DNA of 35,683 nucleotides from Oscillospiraceae bacterium. GTDB lineage: Bacteria; Bacillota; Clostridia; Oscillospirales; Oscillospiraceae. The stretch's first letter is position 1. Each line of letters starts with the position of its first letter. The notes under the pieces are model-generated. The model did no database searches and was not told where the DNA came from. It was given only the letters and a program-made list of their open reading frames with translations. The stretch covers positions 1 to 35,683 of the forward strand of contig JAFWQQ010000031.1 of the NCBI GenBank assembly GCA_017545165.1, in the 5' to 3' direction. The position numbers and the translations under genes are program-made. This document shows positions 23,501 to 31,182 of the stretch, one piece after another.

Positions 23501-25813
23501 GGCACCCGCGACGGGTATGTCTTCCTCGGCTGGACCCGCAAAGACGGCTCCGCCTTCAACTCTGACTTTATCGCGCTGACCGATTCCACGGTACCCGCTG
23601 ACCCGGTATACAATAAGTCGACCGACTTTACGGATCCGATGGACAAGTTTGGCGATATCACCGGAACGGGCACCAACAGTGACGCAGAACGCTTCTGGGT
23701 CATCCGCAAGCTGGATCTGTACGGCAAGTGGCGCAAGGTGACGCCGGGCGCCGATGGTGTCGGCGTGGTTTACGACCTGAACGGCGGTACGGGCAAGGTC
23801 GAGGATACCTCCTTGTATCCGGACAATACCGATGCGGCCGCCCAGACTGCGCCTGCCACCGCGCCGAATGCTGCGGACGGCAGCGCACAGCACTTCCTGT
23901 ACTGGGTCGTTCAGAAGTGGGATTCTGAACAGGAGAAGTATGTCGACGCTGTGGGCGAGGACGGCAATCCCATCCATGTTTCCCCCGGCGGCAACTTTAC
24001 CGTTCTCGTCGATAATGCCAAGAAGGAGCCTAAGTATCGGACCGACGATGAAGGCAACCTTATCCTTGATGAGAACGACCAGCCCATTCAGGAGACGAAG
24101 ACCGACGAACACGGCAACCCGATCCTGCAGTGGATCTACACCGTCCAGCTCCGCGCCGAGTATGGCCCTCTGGATACGCCTACTCCCACGCACATCACCT
24201 GGTATTCCAACGTCTATGACAATATGGGCGCGGAGATCCCCGATGAGAAGATCGATCAGCTGGTTCGCAAAGCTCCGTCTTCCAGCGCTGAAGAGCCTTA
24301 CACTGCGGTTGATTTTGTAGAGTTTAAGGGCTATGGCTACGACCGTCAGAGCGTTCAGATCAACAAGGGCGTCAATATTCCCGCTGCTGACACCTACACG
24401 CTCCCCGGCTACGTCTTCCTCGGCTGGGGCCGTGTTGACAACGAGAACAAGCTGACAAAAGACTATTACATCGTTGGCACCATCGAGGGGAATAACGACT
24501 ATTACGGGGATGATTATCTGATTCCCAAGGACACGGGCAAGTTCAGCGTTACCTTTACTGAGCACAACTATGTTTGTGTCAAAGATTCCGACGGCCAATG
24601 GTACAAGATGTGGTCGGGTGATCCGAATTGGTCTGAGAGCATTACCGAAGGGGATATGTTCGTAGCAGACTATAATAATCAGCAGAAGCTGCCTGTTCCC
24701 GCCGGTACTAAGGTCACCTTCTACCTGACTGAGCTGAAGAACCCTGACGGCAGTATCTATGGCGTGCATCTCAGCTATACCACCGCTTCTGCTTCGACTC
24801 CTTCCGGCATGGTTGCTCTTCGCGGCGAGTCCGGCATTAAGGATCCCAAGGATCTGACAGAGGAGAACCTGTTCCTGAAATGGGACAGCGAGAACGAGGT
24901 CTACCTGGCCAAGAACGACGCCGGCGAGTGGGTCGAAGTGACGCAGGTTGCCTGCGACGAAAAGCAGCCATACAACGATCTGTATGCTGTCTGGGGTAAT
25001 GCGTTCTACGTGTACCACTCCGGTGTAGCTGATGGCGCTGTGGAGACTGTTCCTCTGACCAGAGCCAATGCGACCTATGACCTGACCCAGCATTTGGGCG
25101 GCGCGGGCCTGAACCGCGCGGGCGAGACGCCGAAGGTCCTTTACGGCGGCTACTATATTGCCAAGGAGGGCGGCTTCCAGCCTCCTGCTGCGGTTGTTGC
25201 GGAAGGCGAGACGGTAGCTAAGATCCCGGCCTACGACGGCACGAACTGGAACTGGGTCAACGGCGAGACTACCAACGGCATGAAGATGAATCCGCAGGCC
25301 GGCGTGACCTACTACGTCAAGGAAGTTCCCGCGGAGATGTATCTGCAGCCCTACTTCCACTACACCTACCAGAAGGCGCTCAATTCCGGTGATCCCGAAC
25401 CCATCAAGACGGCCTGGCTGATTTCGGACATTGATGACTACCAGTATCGGCAGACCGGCTTCGCGATCATCGATGAGAACAACGAGGCAAAGGTGTGCAC
25501 GGCTCTGACGGTCCAGAACAAGGTGGGCGGCGCGTCTGTCGTGCTGAAGCCGGAGACGATCTTCCGCGCGAAGGGCGTCACCAAGGGTTACCTGAGCTAC
25601 CTGGAGGTCATCACGAACGGTACTCCGACGCTGATGGGGACCGGCGATACGGTCGTGCAGTACTGGGTCACACCCGACGGCCTGATCGTCACTGGCATTG
25701 CGGCCCGAAGCTATACCGGTTTGGACTATAAGGCGAATCTGACCAAGACGGACAAAGCTGTGGACTCCACCATCGCCGAGTTTGAGGAAGATGGCCTTCC
25801 GATCACGCCTTGA
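20585..25813 (+). CDS. Giant secreted InlB B-repeat protein
   Basis: A 1742-residue protein. A signal peptide (KKRLTRILSLVLTLVMFLSV, cleavage near AYA, residue 25) leads to a very acidic segment, an N-terminal beta domain (VQVTIEAPMGSLPSLAEVRL) and a series of InlB-type modules with GxxFxGW ... Y-A-x-W pairs: near residues 252, 342, 448-484, 895-927, 977-1045 and 1275-1465. Between them are long Tyr/Asn/Thr-rich inserts (about residues 560-770). It has no C-terminal membrane helix; the last residues are GLPITP. The ATG eight bases after AAGGAGG is chosen over one six bases earlier that is too close. The 110-residue gene follows 31 bases later. Such repeat proteins usually act as surface adhesins or stalks; ligand and anchoring are unknown. 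Confidence 0.88.
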   Translation: MKKRLTRILSLVLTLVMFLSVVTPAYAVGGDGEPDEGWDREIGEDEIRDLDFEPDEEFEEEFDYFQALDVENNVQVTIEAPMGSLPSLAEVRLEPIPAEDLREAVDMLVDGSPEILVAMDISFWLGEDEIEPEEPVRVKISAPELEGKSNLQVIHFPDDAEDPETIQLIGGEDLSFALGTNEVAFVADSFSVYAVIGDPEEEYSARATVNFYKTKGDAKPIATVYVKDADTADEVDQIVYDPGVPELTGNTIFQGWCRLDGENDQVTLDTEKLSIEKVREQLLAMDITEDITVNYYAVIYKYFNVSYYADGLCYGSESVMLLLEDEQVQYKVSMLYTAGTEQDFKGWKAADGVDHIVSATLADNNHTQLTAEQIDGNTVFPNDSIIMINGDVKFDVEAPAGHWLIFHENPDKQHSGATYIAPQFLEQNDLSKDPQAGEGGIPMKCPGYTFDGWYLGTTDGEGNFTGFTTKYTFGQTVPSTTHLYAKWIDATSAFYTVIIWKENLDGDGWDFAESRQITGQSPGAAITYNQNSWSLEGFEFKETDIGTGENAKKVKADSSTIVNVYYQRKTYTLTFNDPGSNYISYVYNSTAYADATVSNSAVTNTNTINTLESTSRKKTINGYEVSYTGNYNATYYIKKADGKWYQISNYGQYVYNASEINALPRSSGSKMIEAKYGANIANEFPITCSNGVTYDHGERWNPQNDSIWKEVMVIIDQMPSRNVTFTLDLGQQKKDITMYYYVEALSTDTNTRTYGGVKYVLYTANPVKAKYNGVTEEDYIELSGFSKKAVANENDVALSPISVNNSAAFYRVNSSSDAATNVYFYYSRDKYTIEYMDGSYFGGKNGTTPMTVVQPDKDLGTSSEVFFNADISAYGNKNNTTSDPKVEGYFTPASKVDGYIFAGWYVDDSCSQEVTFDKMPLQGTHVYAKWVQVRYRVFLHPNAGRDNTLDWGSADQEMNFGVAWGDKISAPFGTRDGYVFLGWTRKDGSAFNSDFIALTDSTVPADPVYNKSTDFTDPMDKFGDITGTGTNSDAERFWVIRKLDLYGKWRKVTPGADGVGVVYDLNGGTGKVEDTSLYPDNTDAAAQTAPATAPNAADGSAQHFLYWVVQKWDSEQEKYVDAVGEDGNPIHVSPGGNFTVLVDNAKKEPKYRTDDEGNLILDENDQPIQETKTDEHGNPILQWIYTVQLRAEYGPLDTPTPTHITWYSNVYDNMGAEIPDEKIDQLVRKAPSSSAEEPYTAVDFVEFKGYGYDRQSVQINKGVNIPAADTYTLPGYVFLGWGRVDNENKLTKDYYIVGTIEGNNDYYGDDYLIPKDTGKFSVTFTEHNYVCVKDSDGQWYKMWSGDPNWSESITEGDMFVADYNNQQKLPVPAGTKVTFYLTELKNPDGSIYGVHLSYTTASASTPSGMVALRGESGIKDPKDLTEENLFLKWDSENEVYLAKNDAGEWVEVTQVACDEKQPYNDLYAVWGNAFYVYHSGVADGAVETVPLTRANATYDLTQHLGGAGLNRAGETPKVLYGGYYIAKEGGFQPPAAVVAEGETVAKIPAYDGTNWNWVNGETTNGMKMNPQAGVTYYVKEVPAEMYLQPYFHYTYQKALNSGDPEPIKTAWLISDIDDYQYRQTGFAIIDENNEAKVCTALTVQNKVGGASVVLKPETIFRAKGVTKGYLSYLEVITNGTPTLMGTGDTVVQYWVTPDGLIVTGIAARSYTGLDYKANLTKTDKAVDSTIAEFEEDGLPITP

Positions 25814-25844
25814 CGGAACAGAGAGACAAAAGAGGTGAAATAAA

Positions 25845-26177
25845 ATGGCTAAGAAATTCAATCCTTTTGTTCTGCTGACGATGCCTACCCCGGAGCCCAC
25901 CACGGTGACGGGAGGCGGCACGGGCCAGTCCACCACGGACCCGTATGCCTGTGACTTTACCGACTGGATGAACCTGTTCGCCCAAGATTACAATGGCAAC
26001 GGTATAGACAACGACGACTATATCCATTGGTTTTATGTTACATTCGGCGATGAAGCGGCTGAGCTTTGGGAATTCGTTAACGGCAGTACCCTGCCGGCCG
26101 ATCCTCTGAATCCGAATCCGATCATCGATCCGATCATCGAGCCGATCATCGAGCCGGATCCCGGGATCGAGCCCTGA
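25845..26177 (+). CDS. Small acidic protein paired with the giant surface protein
   Basis: A 110-residue protein I do not recognise. There is no signal peptide. Residues 13-31 are Thr/Pro/Gly-rich (MPTPEPTTVTGGGTGQ), residues 38-75 look helical and carry DYNGNGIDNDDY (48-59), which resembles an EF-hand or dockerin calcium loop but is one residue short of the canonical spacing. The tail is IIDPIIEPIIEP, from a 12-base repeat in the DNA (about 26119-26155). It has one cysteine (Cys36). AGAGGTGAA lies nine bases before the ATG; it shares the giant protein's transcript and a terminator follows. How it would be exported without a signal is unclear. Confidence 0.8.
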   Translation: MAKKFNPFVLLTMPTPEPTTVTGGGTGQSTTDPYACDFTDWMNLFAQDYNGNGIDNDDYIHWFYVTFGDEAAELWEFVNGSTLPADPLNPNPIIDPIIEPIIEPDPGIEP

Positions 26178-26215
26178 GATTCCAGCAGACTCTGACCACA
26201 CAGCAAAACACACAG

Positions 26216-26246
26216 ACAGCGCGGAGAGCAATCTCCGCGCTGTTTT
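26216..26246 (+). terminator. Terminator of the giant-protein operon
   Basis: A 12-bp stem (ACAGCGCGGAGA with TCTCCGCGCTGT), loop GCAA, then a T-run. Confidence 0.93.
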
Positions 26247-26249
26247 TAC

Positions 26250-26465
26250 GGTTTCTCCCCGCAGGGGCCAGGCCTTGGCGCCTCGGCGGCATGTTCGGAA
26301 CTACAAGAATCTGCAAAAACCTTGGGTGAATCTGCGCGCCTGCATTATTGTTTTGCGTTTCCTTCGTTCTGTTGTTCGGAGACCAGGAGAGGCAGGGATG
26401 ACAGGCCGGTGTCCTGCGGACCGTACGCATTGCTTTGAGGAGCGGGGCTGAGAGTGCGGCGGCGT
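26250..26465. other. Intergenic stretch, no gene seen
   Basis: The region lies between the terminator and the cmk promoter. A small CCCCGCAGGGG palindrome is present at its start. No ORF with a ribosome-binding site and no RNA core motif was recognised. Confidence 0.6.
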
Positions 26466-26466
26466 C

Positions 26467-26495
26467 TTGACAGAACCGGGAAAACTCATTACAAT
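26467..26495 (+). promoter_or_regulatory. Promoter of the cmk-ispH/S1 operon
   Basis: TTGACA (26467-26472), a 17-base spacer and TACAAT (26490-26495), 65 bases before the cmk start. Confidence 0.88.
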
Positions 26496-26560
26496 AGCAA
26501 GCTGAAACAGGGCGGGCCGGGATCCCGGCGAACGCACACCGATCGGTAAGGAGAAGCAGC

Positions 26561-27241
26561 ATGAAGAATTTTGACGTCGCCATTGACGGGCCCTCCGGGG
26601 CGGGCAAGAGCAGCCTGGCGCGGCGCTGCGCCGCAGAGCTGGGCTTTTTGTATGTAGACACCGGCGCCATCTACCGCACGGTGGGCCTGGCGGCGCTGCG
26701 CCGGGGTGTGGACTGTAAAAACGAGCAGGCCGTGGCCGCGATCCTGCCGGAGCTGGACATCCGCATGGGCTACGAAAACGGCGAACAGCGGATGGTCCTG
26801 AACGGGGAGGACGTTTCCCGGGAAATCCGGATGCCGGAGATCTCCATGTGCGCAAGCGACGTGTCCGCCCACGCGGCGGTGCGGGACTACCTGATGGAGA
26901 TGCAGCGGAAGCTGGCGAGGGAAAACCGGGTCATTATGGACGGGCGGGACATCGGCACCGTGGTGCTGCCGGACGCAAAGCTCAAGATCTACCTCACCGC
27001 CAGTGCCGAGGCCCGGGCGGAGCGCCGGATGAAGGAGCTTTTTGCCAAGGGCGTGGAGACCGACTTCAACGAGGTGCTGCAGGATATCATCCGCCGGGAC
27101 GAGCAGGACATGAACCGGGAGGTGGCCCCGCTGCGCCAGGCGGAGGACGCCGTGCTGGTGGACACGACTCACATTGACTTTGACCAGAGCTTCGAGCTGC
27201 TGTGCTCCATCATCCGGCAGCGGATGGAGGCGGAGGCATGA
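26561..27241 (+). CDS. cmk: Cytidylate kinase
   Basis: A 226-residue cytosolic kinase that phosphorylates CMP and dCMP. The P-loop is GPSGAGKSS at residues 10-18; VDTGAIYRTVGL is the CMP-binding segment; MDGRDIGTVVLPDA near residue 127 and RRMKELFAKG/RRDEQDMNRE complete the CMP and lid contacts. The length is normal. AAGGAG precedes the ATG. Its stop codon overlaps the ispH start by four bases (ATGA); the cmk-ispH-rpsA order is known in many clostridia. Confidence 0.96.
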   Translation: MKNFDVAIDGPSGAGKSSLARRCAAELGFLYVDTGAIYRTVGLAALRRGVDCKNEQAVAAILPELDIRMGYENGEQRMVLNGEDVSREIRMPEISMCASDVSAHAAVRDYLMEMQRKLARENRVIMDGRDIGTVVLPDAKLKIYLTASAEARAERRMKELFAKGVETDFNEVLQDIIRRDEQDMNREVAPLRQAEDAVLVDTTHIDFDQSFELLCSIIRQRMEAEA

Positions 27242-29307
27242 GGCAGCTCATCGTGGCCGAGAGCGCGGGCTTCTGCTTCGGCGTGCGGCGTTCGGTGGAG
27301 CTGGCGGAAAAGCTCATTGCCGCCGAGGGCAGCTGCGCCAGCCTGGGACAGCTGATCCACAACGAGGACGTGGTCCGCTCCCTGGAACAGAAGGGCATGC
27401 GCGTGGTGGAGCGGCCGGAGGAGCTGCGGCCCGGCGAGGCGGTGCTGGTCCGGGCCCACGGCGCGGCCCCGGCGGTATACGAGGAGCTGGAGCGGGTGGG
27501 CGCCCGGGTCACCGACGCCACCTGTCCCAAGGTCAAGGCCATCCACACCATCGTCCGCCGGGCGTCCGAGGAGGGGCGCTTCGTGCTCATCATCGGCATG
27601 CCCAGGCACCCGGAGGTGGAGGCCATCTGCGGCTGGTGCGGCGAGCACGCAGTGCTGGAAAATGCAGGAGAAACCAAGGATTTTCTGGAAAGAAATCCCG
27701 GACTTTGGGAAAAACCGATAACTGTTGTAGTCCAAACCACGCAGACCCGCAGTAATTTTAACGAATGTTGCGATTTCATAAAAAAAAGATGTACAAACGC
27801 GAAAATATCTGATACAATATGCCTTGCTACGTTTACGCGGCAGGAGGAAGCGGCTAAAATAGCCGCTGTCTGCGATGCGATGGTCGTCATCGGCGGCAAG
27901 CACAGCGCAAACAGCGTCCATCTCGCCCAGATCTGCGGCGAGCACTGCGCCGACGTCCAGTTCATCGAGCGGACAGACGAGTTGGAACTGGACAGGCTCA
28001 GAAGCGCTGATGTGGTCGGCTTGACGGCCGGAGCGTCCACCCCCGCGTGGATCATTAAGGAGGTAAGAAACAAAATGGACGAAATCAAAAATGAAGAAAT
28101 CAAGGTTGAAGAGCAGCCCCAGGTGGAGAAGGAGATGTCCTTCGACGAGATGCTGGAGGAAACTCTGAAGCCTATCTATAATGGAGATAAGGTCAGCGGC
28201 ACCGTCGTGGCGATCACCGGCACCGAGATCAGTGTTGACCTGGGCACCAAGCAGACCGGCGTGATCCCCACCGAGGAGTTCACCGAGGACGGCACCAAGC
28301 TGGAAGACGCCGTGAAGGTCGGCGATACCCTGGAGGCCGTCGTCGTCCGCGTCAATGACGTGGAGGGCGTTGTGACCCTGTCCAAGAAGCGTCTGGACGC
28401 CGCCAAGATCTGGAATGAGGTCGAGGCCGCTGTGGAAGACGGCACCGTGATGGAAGGCGTCGTTACCGAGGAGAACAAGGGCGGCGTGGTCGTGTCCGTC
28501 AAGGGCGTGCGCGTGTTTGTTCCTGCCTCCCAGACTGATCTGCCCCGCGAGGCTGAGATGTCTCAGCTGCTGAAGAAGACCGTTCGCCTCAAGATCACCG
28601 AGGTCAACAAGGCCCGCAAGCGCGTGGTGGGCTCCATCCGCCGCGTGGCCCAGGCCGAGCGCCGCGAGCGCACCGAGGCCATCTGGAACAACATCGAGGT
28701 CGGCAAGCGCTACCACGGCGTGGTCAAGTCCCTGACCAGCTACGGCGCATTTGTGGACATCGGAGGCATCGACGGCATGGTGCACGTCTCCGAGCTGAGC
28801 TGGGGCCGCATCCACCAGCCCTCCGAGGTCGTCTCCGTGGGCGACGAGATCGAGGTCTACGTCATCAGCTTCGACCGCGAGAAGCGCAAGATCTCCCTGG
28901 GCTACAAGGATCCCGACGGCAACCCCTGGACCCAGTTCACCAACAAGTACCAGGTGGGCAGCATCGCCCCCGTCACCATCGTCAAGCTCATGGACTTCGG
29001 CGCCTTCGCGGAAGTCCTGCCCGGCGTGGACGGCCTGATCCACATCAGCCAGATCGCCAACCGCCGCATCGGCAAGCCCGGTGACGTGCTGACCGTTGGC
29101 GACGTGGTGGACGCCAAGATCACCGCCATTGACGAGGAGAAGCACAAGATCTCCCTCTCCATCCGCGCTCTGTCCGAGCCCGCTCCCGTGGAGAAGGCTC
29201 CCGTGGAAGAGGAAGAGACGGCCGAGGAGCCTGTTGAGGACGCCCTGGTCTATGAGGTCGCCGCCGACGGCACCGCCACCGGCAACGCTCCCGAGACTGA
29301 GGAGTAA
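27238..29307 (+). CDS. ispH: Fused IspH (HMBPP reductase) and ribosomal protein S1
   Basis: A 689-residue fusion. Residues 1 to about 279 are IspH, the 4Fe-4S enzyme for the last step of the MEP isoprenoid pathway, with cluster cysteines Cys13 (FCFGVRR), Cys96 (DATCPKV) and Cys195 (TICLATF). Residues from 280 form an S1-like protein with four S1 RNA-binding domains (starting near GDKVSGTVVAIT, GTVMEGVVT, GKRYHGVVKSL and GSIAPVTIVKL) and an acidic tail. This fusion is known in Clostridia. The DNA from 27660 to 27830 is clearly AT-richer than its surroundings, and the S1 half uses a more biased, highly expressed codon set. An internal start for free S1 is likely. The start chosen overlaps the cmk stop codon. 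Confidence 0.95.
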   Translation: MRQLIVAESAGFCFGVRRSVELAEKLIAAEGSCASLGQLIHNEDVVRSLEQKGMRVVERPEELRPGEAVLVRAHGAAPAVYEELERVGARVTDATCPKVKAIHTIVRRASEEGRFVLIIGMPRHPEVEAICGWCGEHAVLENAGETKDFLERNPGLWEKPITVVVQTTQTRSNFNECCDFIKKRCTNAKISDTICLATFTRQEEAAKIAAVCDAMVVIGGKHSANSVHLAQICGEHCADVQFIERTDELELDRLRSADVVGLTAGASTPAWIIKEVRNKMDEIKNEEIKVEEQPQVEKEMSFDEMLEETLKPIYNGDKVSGTVVAITGTEISVDLGTKQTGVIPTEEFTEDGTKLEDAVKVGDTLEAVVVRVNDVEGVVTLSKKRLDAAKIWNEVEAAVEDGTVMEGVVTEENKGGVVVSVKGVRVFVPASQTDLPREAEMSQLLKKTVRLKITEVNKARKRVVGSIRRVAQAERRERTEAIWNNIEVGKRYHGVVKSLTSYGAFVDIGGIDGMVHVSELSWGRIHQPSEVVSVGDEIEVYVISFDREKRKISLGYKDPDGNPWTQFTNKYQVGSIAPVTIVKLMDFGAFAEVLPGVDGLIHISQIANRRIGKPGDVLTVGDVVDAKITAIDEEKHKISLSIRALSEPAPVEKAPVEEEETAEEPVEDALVYEVAADGTATGNAPETEE
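27790..27818 (+). promoter_or_regulatory. Possible internal promoter for ribosomal protein S1
   Basis: TGTACA (27790-27795), a 17-base spacer and TACAAT (27813-27818) with the extended TG one base upstream (TGATACAAT). It lies in an AT-rich island inside ispH, about 250 bases ahead of the internal S1 start. Confidence 0.5.
28057..28077 (+). promoter_or_regulatory. Internal ribosome-binding site and start codon for free S1
   Basis: AAGGAGG at 28057-28063 lies 11 bases before an in-frame ATG at 28075 (codon 280), exactly at the IspH/S1 boundary. Initiation there would give a 410-residue free S1. Confidence 0.7.
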
Positions 29308-29327
29308 TCCCAAAAAAGTAAAGCATG

Positions 29328-29371
29328 GGGAGATGGTTTGCAGATTCTGTGCAGATCATCTTCCTTTTTTT
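29328..29371 (+). terminator. Terminator of the cmk-ispH/S1 operon
   Basis: GGGAGATG (29328-29335) pairs with CATCTTCC (29357-29364) with one G-U pair; the 21-base interior can fold further; seven T residues follow. The next gene's ribosome-binding site begins five bases later. Confidence 0.8.
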
Positions 29372-29388
29372 GAGAGGAGGAGCTGCCG

Positions 29389-30486
29389 GTGGAGTGGCTG
29401 ATCATCCTGGCCGCGGCGCTGGCGGCGACGGCGCTGGGGCTCTGCTATCTGACGGCCTGCGTGGGCCGCTTCGGCCTGGTGCGGAGGCTATCCGGCGGAA
29501 AGAGCTGGGCAAGGAGACTGCTTTCCTTCGGCCTGATCGCCCTGGGCTTTGCGCTGCTGAGCCTCTGGCTGTCCCCGGTCAACGCCGTCGTCGTCCTGCT
29601 GCACCTGGTGCTGGCGTTCCTGCTCTTCGGCCTGCTGGTCCGGCTGGGAAAGCGGATCACCGGCCGCGAGCCGCGGATCAACTGGCAGGGCTGGCTGGCC
29701 CTGGGCTTCACGGTGATCTGGCTGGGAACGGGCTATGTGCTCTGCAGCCGGGTCTGGCAGAAGGACTATTCCCTGAAAACCGAGAAGGAGCTGGGCACGC
29801 TGAGGATCGCCCTCATCGCGGACGCTCACCTGGGCACCACCTTTGACGGGGAGGGCTTCGCGGCGCATCTGCGGACCATCGGGGAGCAGGAGCCGGATCT
29901 GCTGGTGATCGCCGGGGACTTCGTGGACGATTCCTCCGGCAAGGCGGATCTGGACCGGGCCTGCCGGGCTCTGGGCGAGCTGGAGCTGCCCTTCGGAGTC
30001 TGGTATGTTTACGGCAACCACGACGCCGGCTATTTCCGGGGCCGGGACTTCAGCCCCGAGGAGCTGGCGGCGGCCCTGGCGGAAAACGGCGTCCGCATCC
30101 TGCGGGATGAGGCGGAGCTGGTGGACGGGCGCTTTTATGTGGTGGGGCGGAAGGATCGCTCCCGGGGAGAGCGCAAGTCCATGGAGGAACTGCTGGAGGG
30201 CCTGGACCGGGACAAGTACATCCTCGTTCTGGACCACCAGCCCCGCGCCTACGAAGAGGAGGCGGCTGCCGGGGCGGATCTGGTGCTCTCCGGCCACAGC
30301 CACGGGGGCCAGCTGATCCCCATCACCTATGTGGGAAAGTGGTTCGGCATCCTGGACCGGGTCTACGGCTATGAGCGGCGGGGTGAGACGGACTTCATCG
30401 TGACCTCCGGCATCTCCTGCTGGGAGATCCTGTTCAAGACCGGGACCCGCTCGGAATATGTCATCATCGACGTGACGGGAAAATAA
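29389..30486 (+). CDS. Membrane-bound calcineurin-like metallophosphoesterase
   Basis: A 365-residue protein. The first 120 residues hold about four membrane helices, followed by an extracytoplasmic or membrane-proximal phosphoesterase domain with the full metal set: DAHLG (near residue 145), GDFVDD, YGNHD near residue 207, LDHQP and GHSHGGQ near residue 304. It belongs with the YkoQ/YaeI type, some of which act on lipid-linked phosphate; the substrate here is unknown. The start is GTG, six bases after GAGGAGG. It is a single-gene unit lying between terminators. Confidence 0.88.
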   Translation: MEWLIILAAALAATALGLCYLTACVGRFGLVRRLSGGKSWARRLLSFGLIALGFALLSLWLSPVNAVVVLLHLVLAFLLFGLLVRLGKRITGREPRINWQGWLALGFTVIWLGTGYVLCSRVWQKDYSLKTEKELGTLRIALIADAHLGTTFDGEGFAAHLRTIGEQEPDLLVIAGDFVDDSSGKADLDRACRALGELELPFGVWYVYGNHDAGYFRGRDFSPEELAAALAENGVRILRDEAELVDGRFYVVGRKDRSRGERKSMEELLEGLDRDKYILVLDHQPRAYEEEAAAGADLVLSGHSHGGQLIPITYVGKWFGILDRVYGYERRGETDFIVTSGISCWEILFKTGTRSEYVIIDVTGK

Positions 30487-30493
30487 ACGGAAC

Positions 30494-30523
30494 AGCGCCT
30501 GAGGCCTCCTCGGGCGCTTCATT
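30494..30523 (+). terminator. Terminator after the metallophosphoesterase gene
   Basis: A 10-bp stem (GCGCCTGAGG with CCTCGGGCGC, one G-U pair), loop CCT, then TTCATT. The T-run is weak. Confidence 0.7.
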
Positions 30524-30624
30524 ATTATGCTGATATTGAGATATTTCCCTTCCGATCCTGTCTATATGGGTGCAGGGGGAAGAGACAGACGCGCGTCGAT
30601 CCTCTGAGAAAGAAGGTGCGAGCA

Positions 30625-31182
30625 TTGACCGATCAAGAGATCGTGTCTCTGTTTCTGGGTCGATCCGAGCAGGCGATCTCGGAGCTGGACCGAAAATACG
30701 GCCGGCAGATCCGCCGGGTGGCGGAGCATGTGCTGCGGGATCCGGAGGATGCGGAGGAGTGTGCGGACGATACCTGCCTGCGGCTCTGGAACAGCATCCC
30801 ACCGCAGAGACCGGAGCATCTGGGCGCATATGCCTGCAGGATCGCGCGAAACCTGGCCGTCAACCGCTATCATGCCAACAGCGCGCAAAAGCGAAACAGT
30901 TTTTATGATGTGGCGCTGGACGAGCTGGAGGAGACGGTCCCGGCGCTCTCCACCGTGGAGACGGAATACGACGCCAGGGAGCTGGCGGATTATGTAAACC
31001 GGTTTCTCCGCGGACTGGATCGGGAGGACCGGGTCCTGTTCCTGCGGCGCTACTGGTTCGGTGATTCGATCTCCGAAATCGCTTCGGCCCTGGGACGCAG
31101 ACCCCACGCCCTTTCGGTCCGTCTTTTCCGCCTGCGAAAGAAATTGCAGGAGTATTTGAAAAAGGAGGGGATGATGGCATGA
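30625..31182 (+). CDS. ECF-like RNA polymerase sigma factor
   Basis: A 185-residue sigma-70 family factor of the short ECF type. Region 2 covers about residues 15-80 (LDRKYGRQIRRVAEHVL, DAEECADDTCLRLWNSI), a variable linker follows, and region 4 with its helix-turn-helix is near residues 125-175 (GLDREDRVLFLRRYWFGDSISEIA). A TTG start seven bases after AAGGTG is preferred because relatives begin MTDQEI-like; an in-frame GTG lies three codons upstream. The stop codon overlaps the next gene (ATGA). No matching target promoter was identified. Confidence 0.88.
   Translation: MTDQEIVSLFLGRSEQAISELDRKYGRQIRRVAEHVLRDPEDAEECADDTCLRLWNSIPPQRPEHLGAYACRIARNLAVNRYHANSAQKRNSFYDVALDELEETVPALSTVETEYDARELADYVNRFLRGLDREDRVLFLRRYWFGDSISEIASALGRRPHALSVRLFRLRKKLQEYLKKEGMMA

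Noticed and set aside
23024-25936. 970-residue open frame on the minus strand opposite the giant protein
   Set aside because: It is the antisense of a gene with signal peptide, promoter and recognisable modules; its own start lacks a ribosome-binding site.
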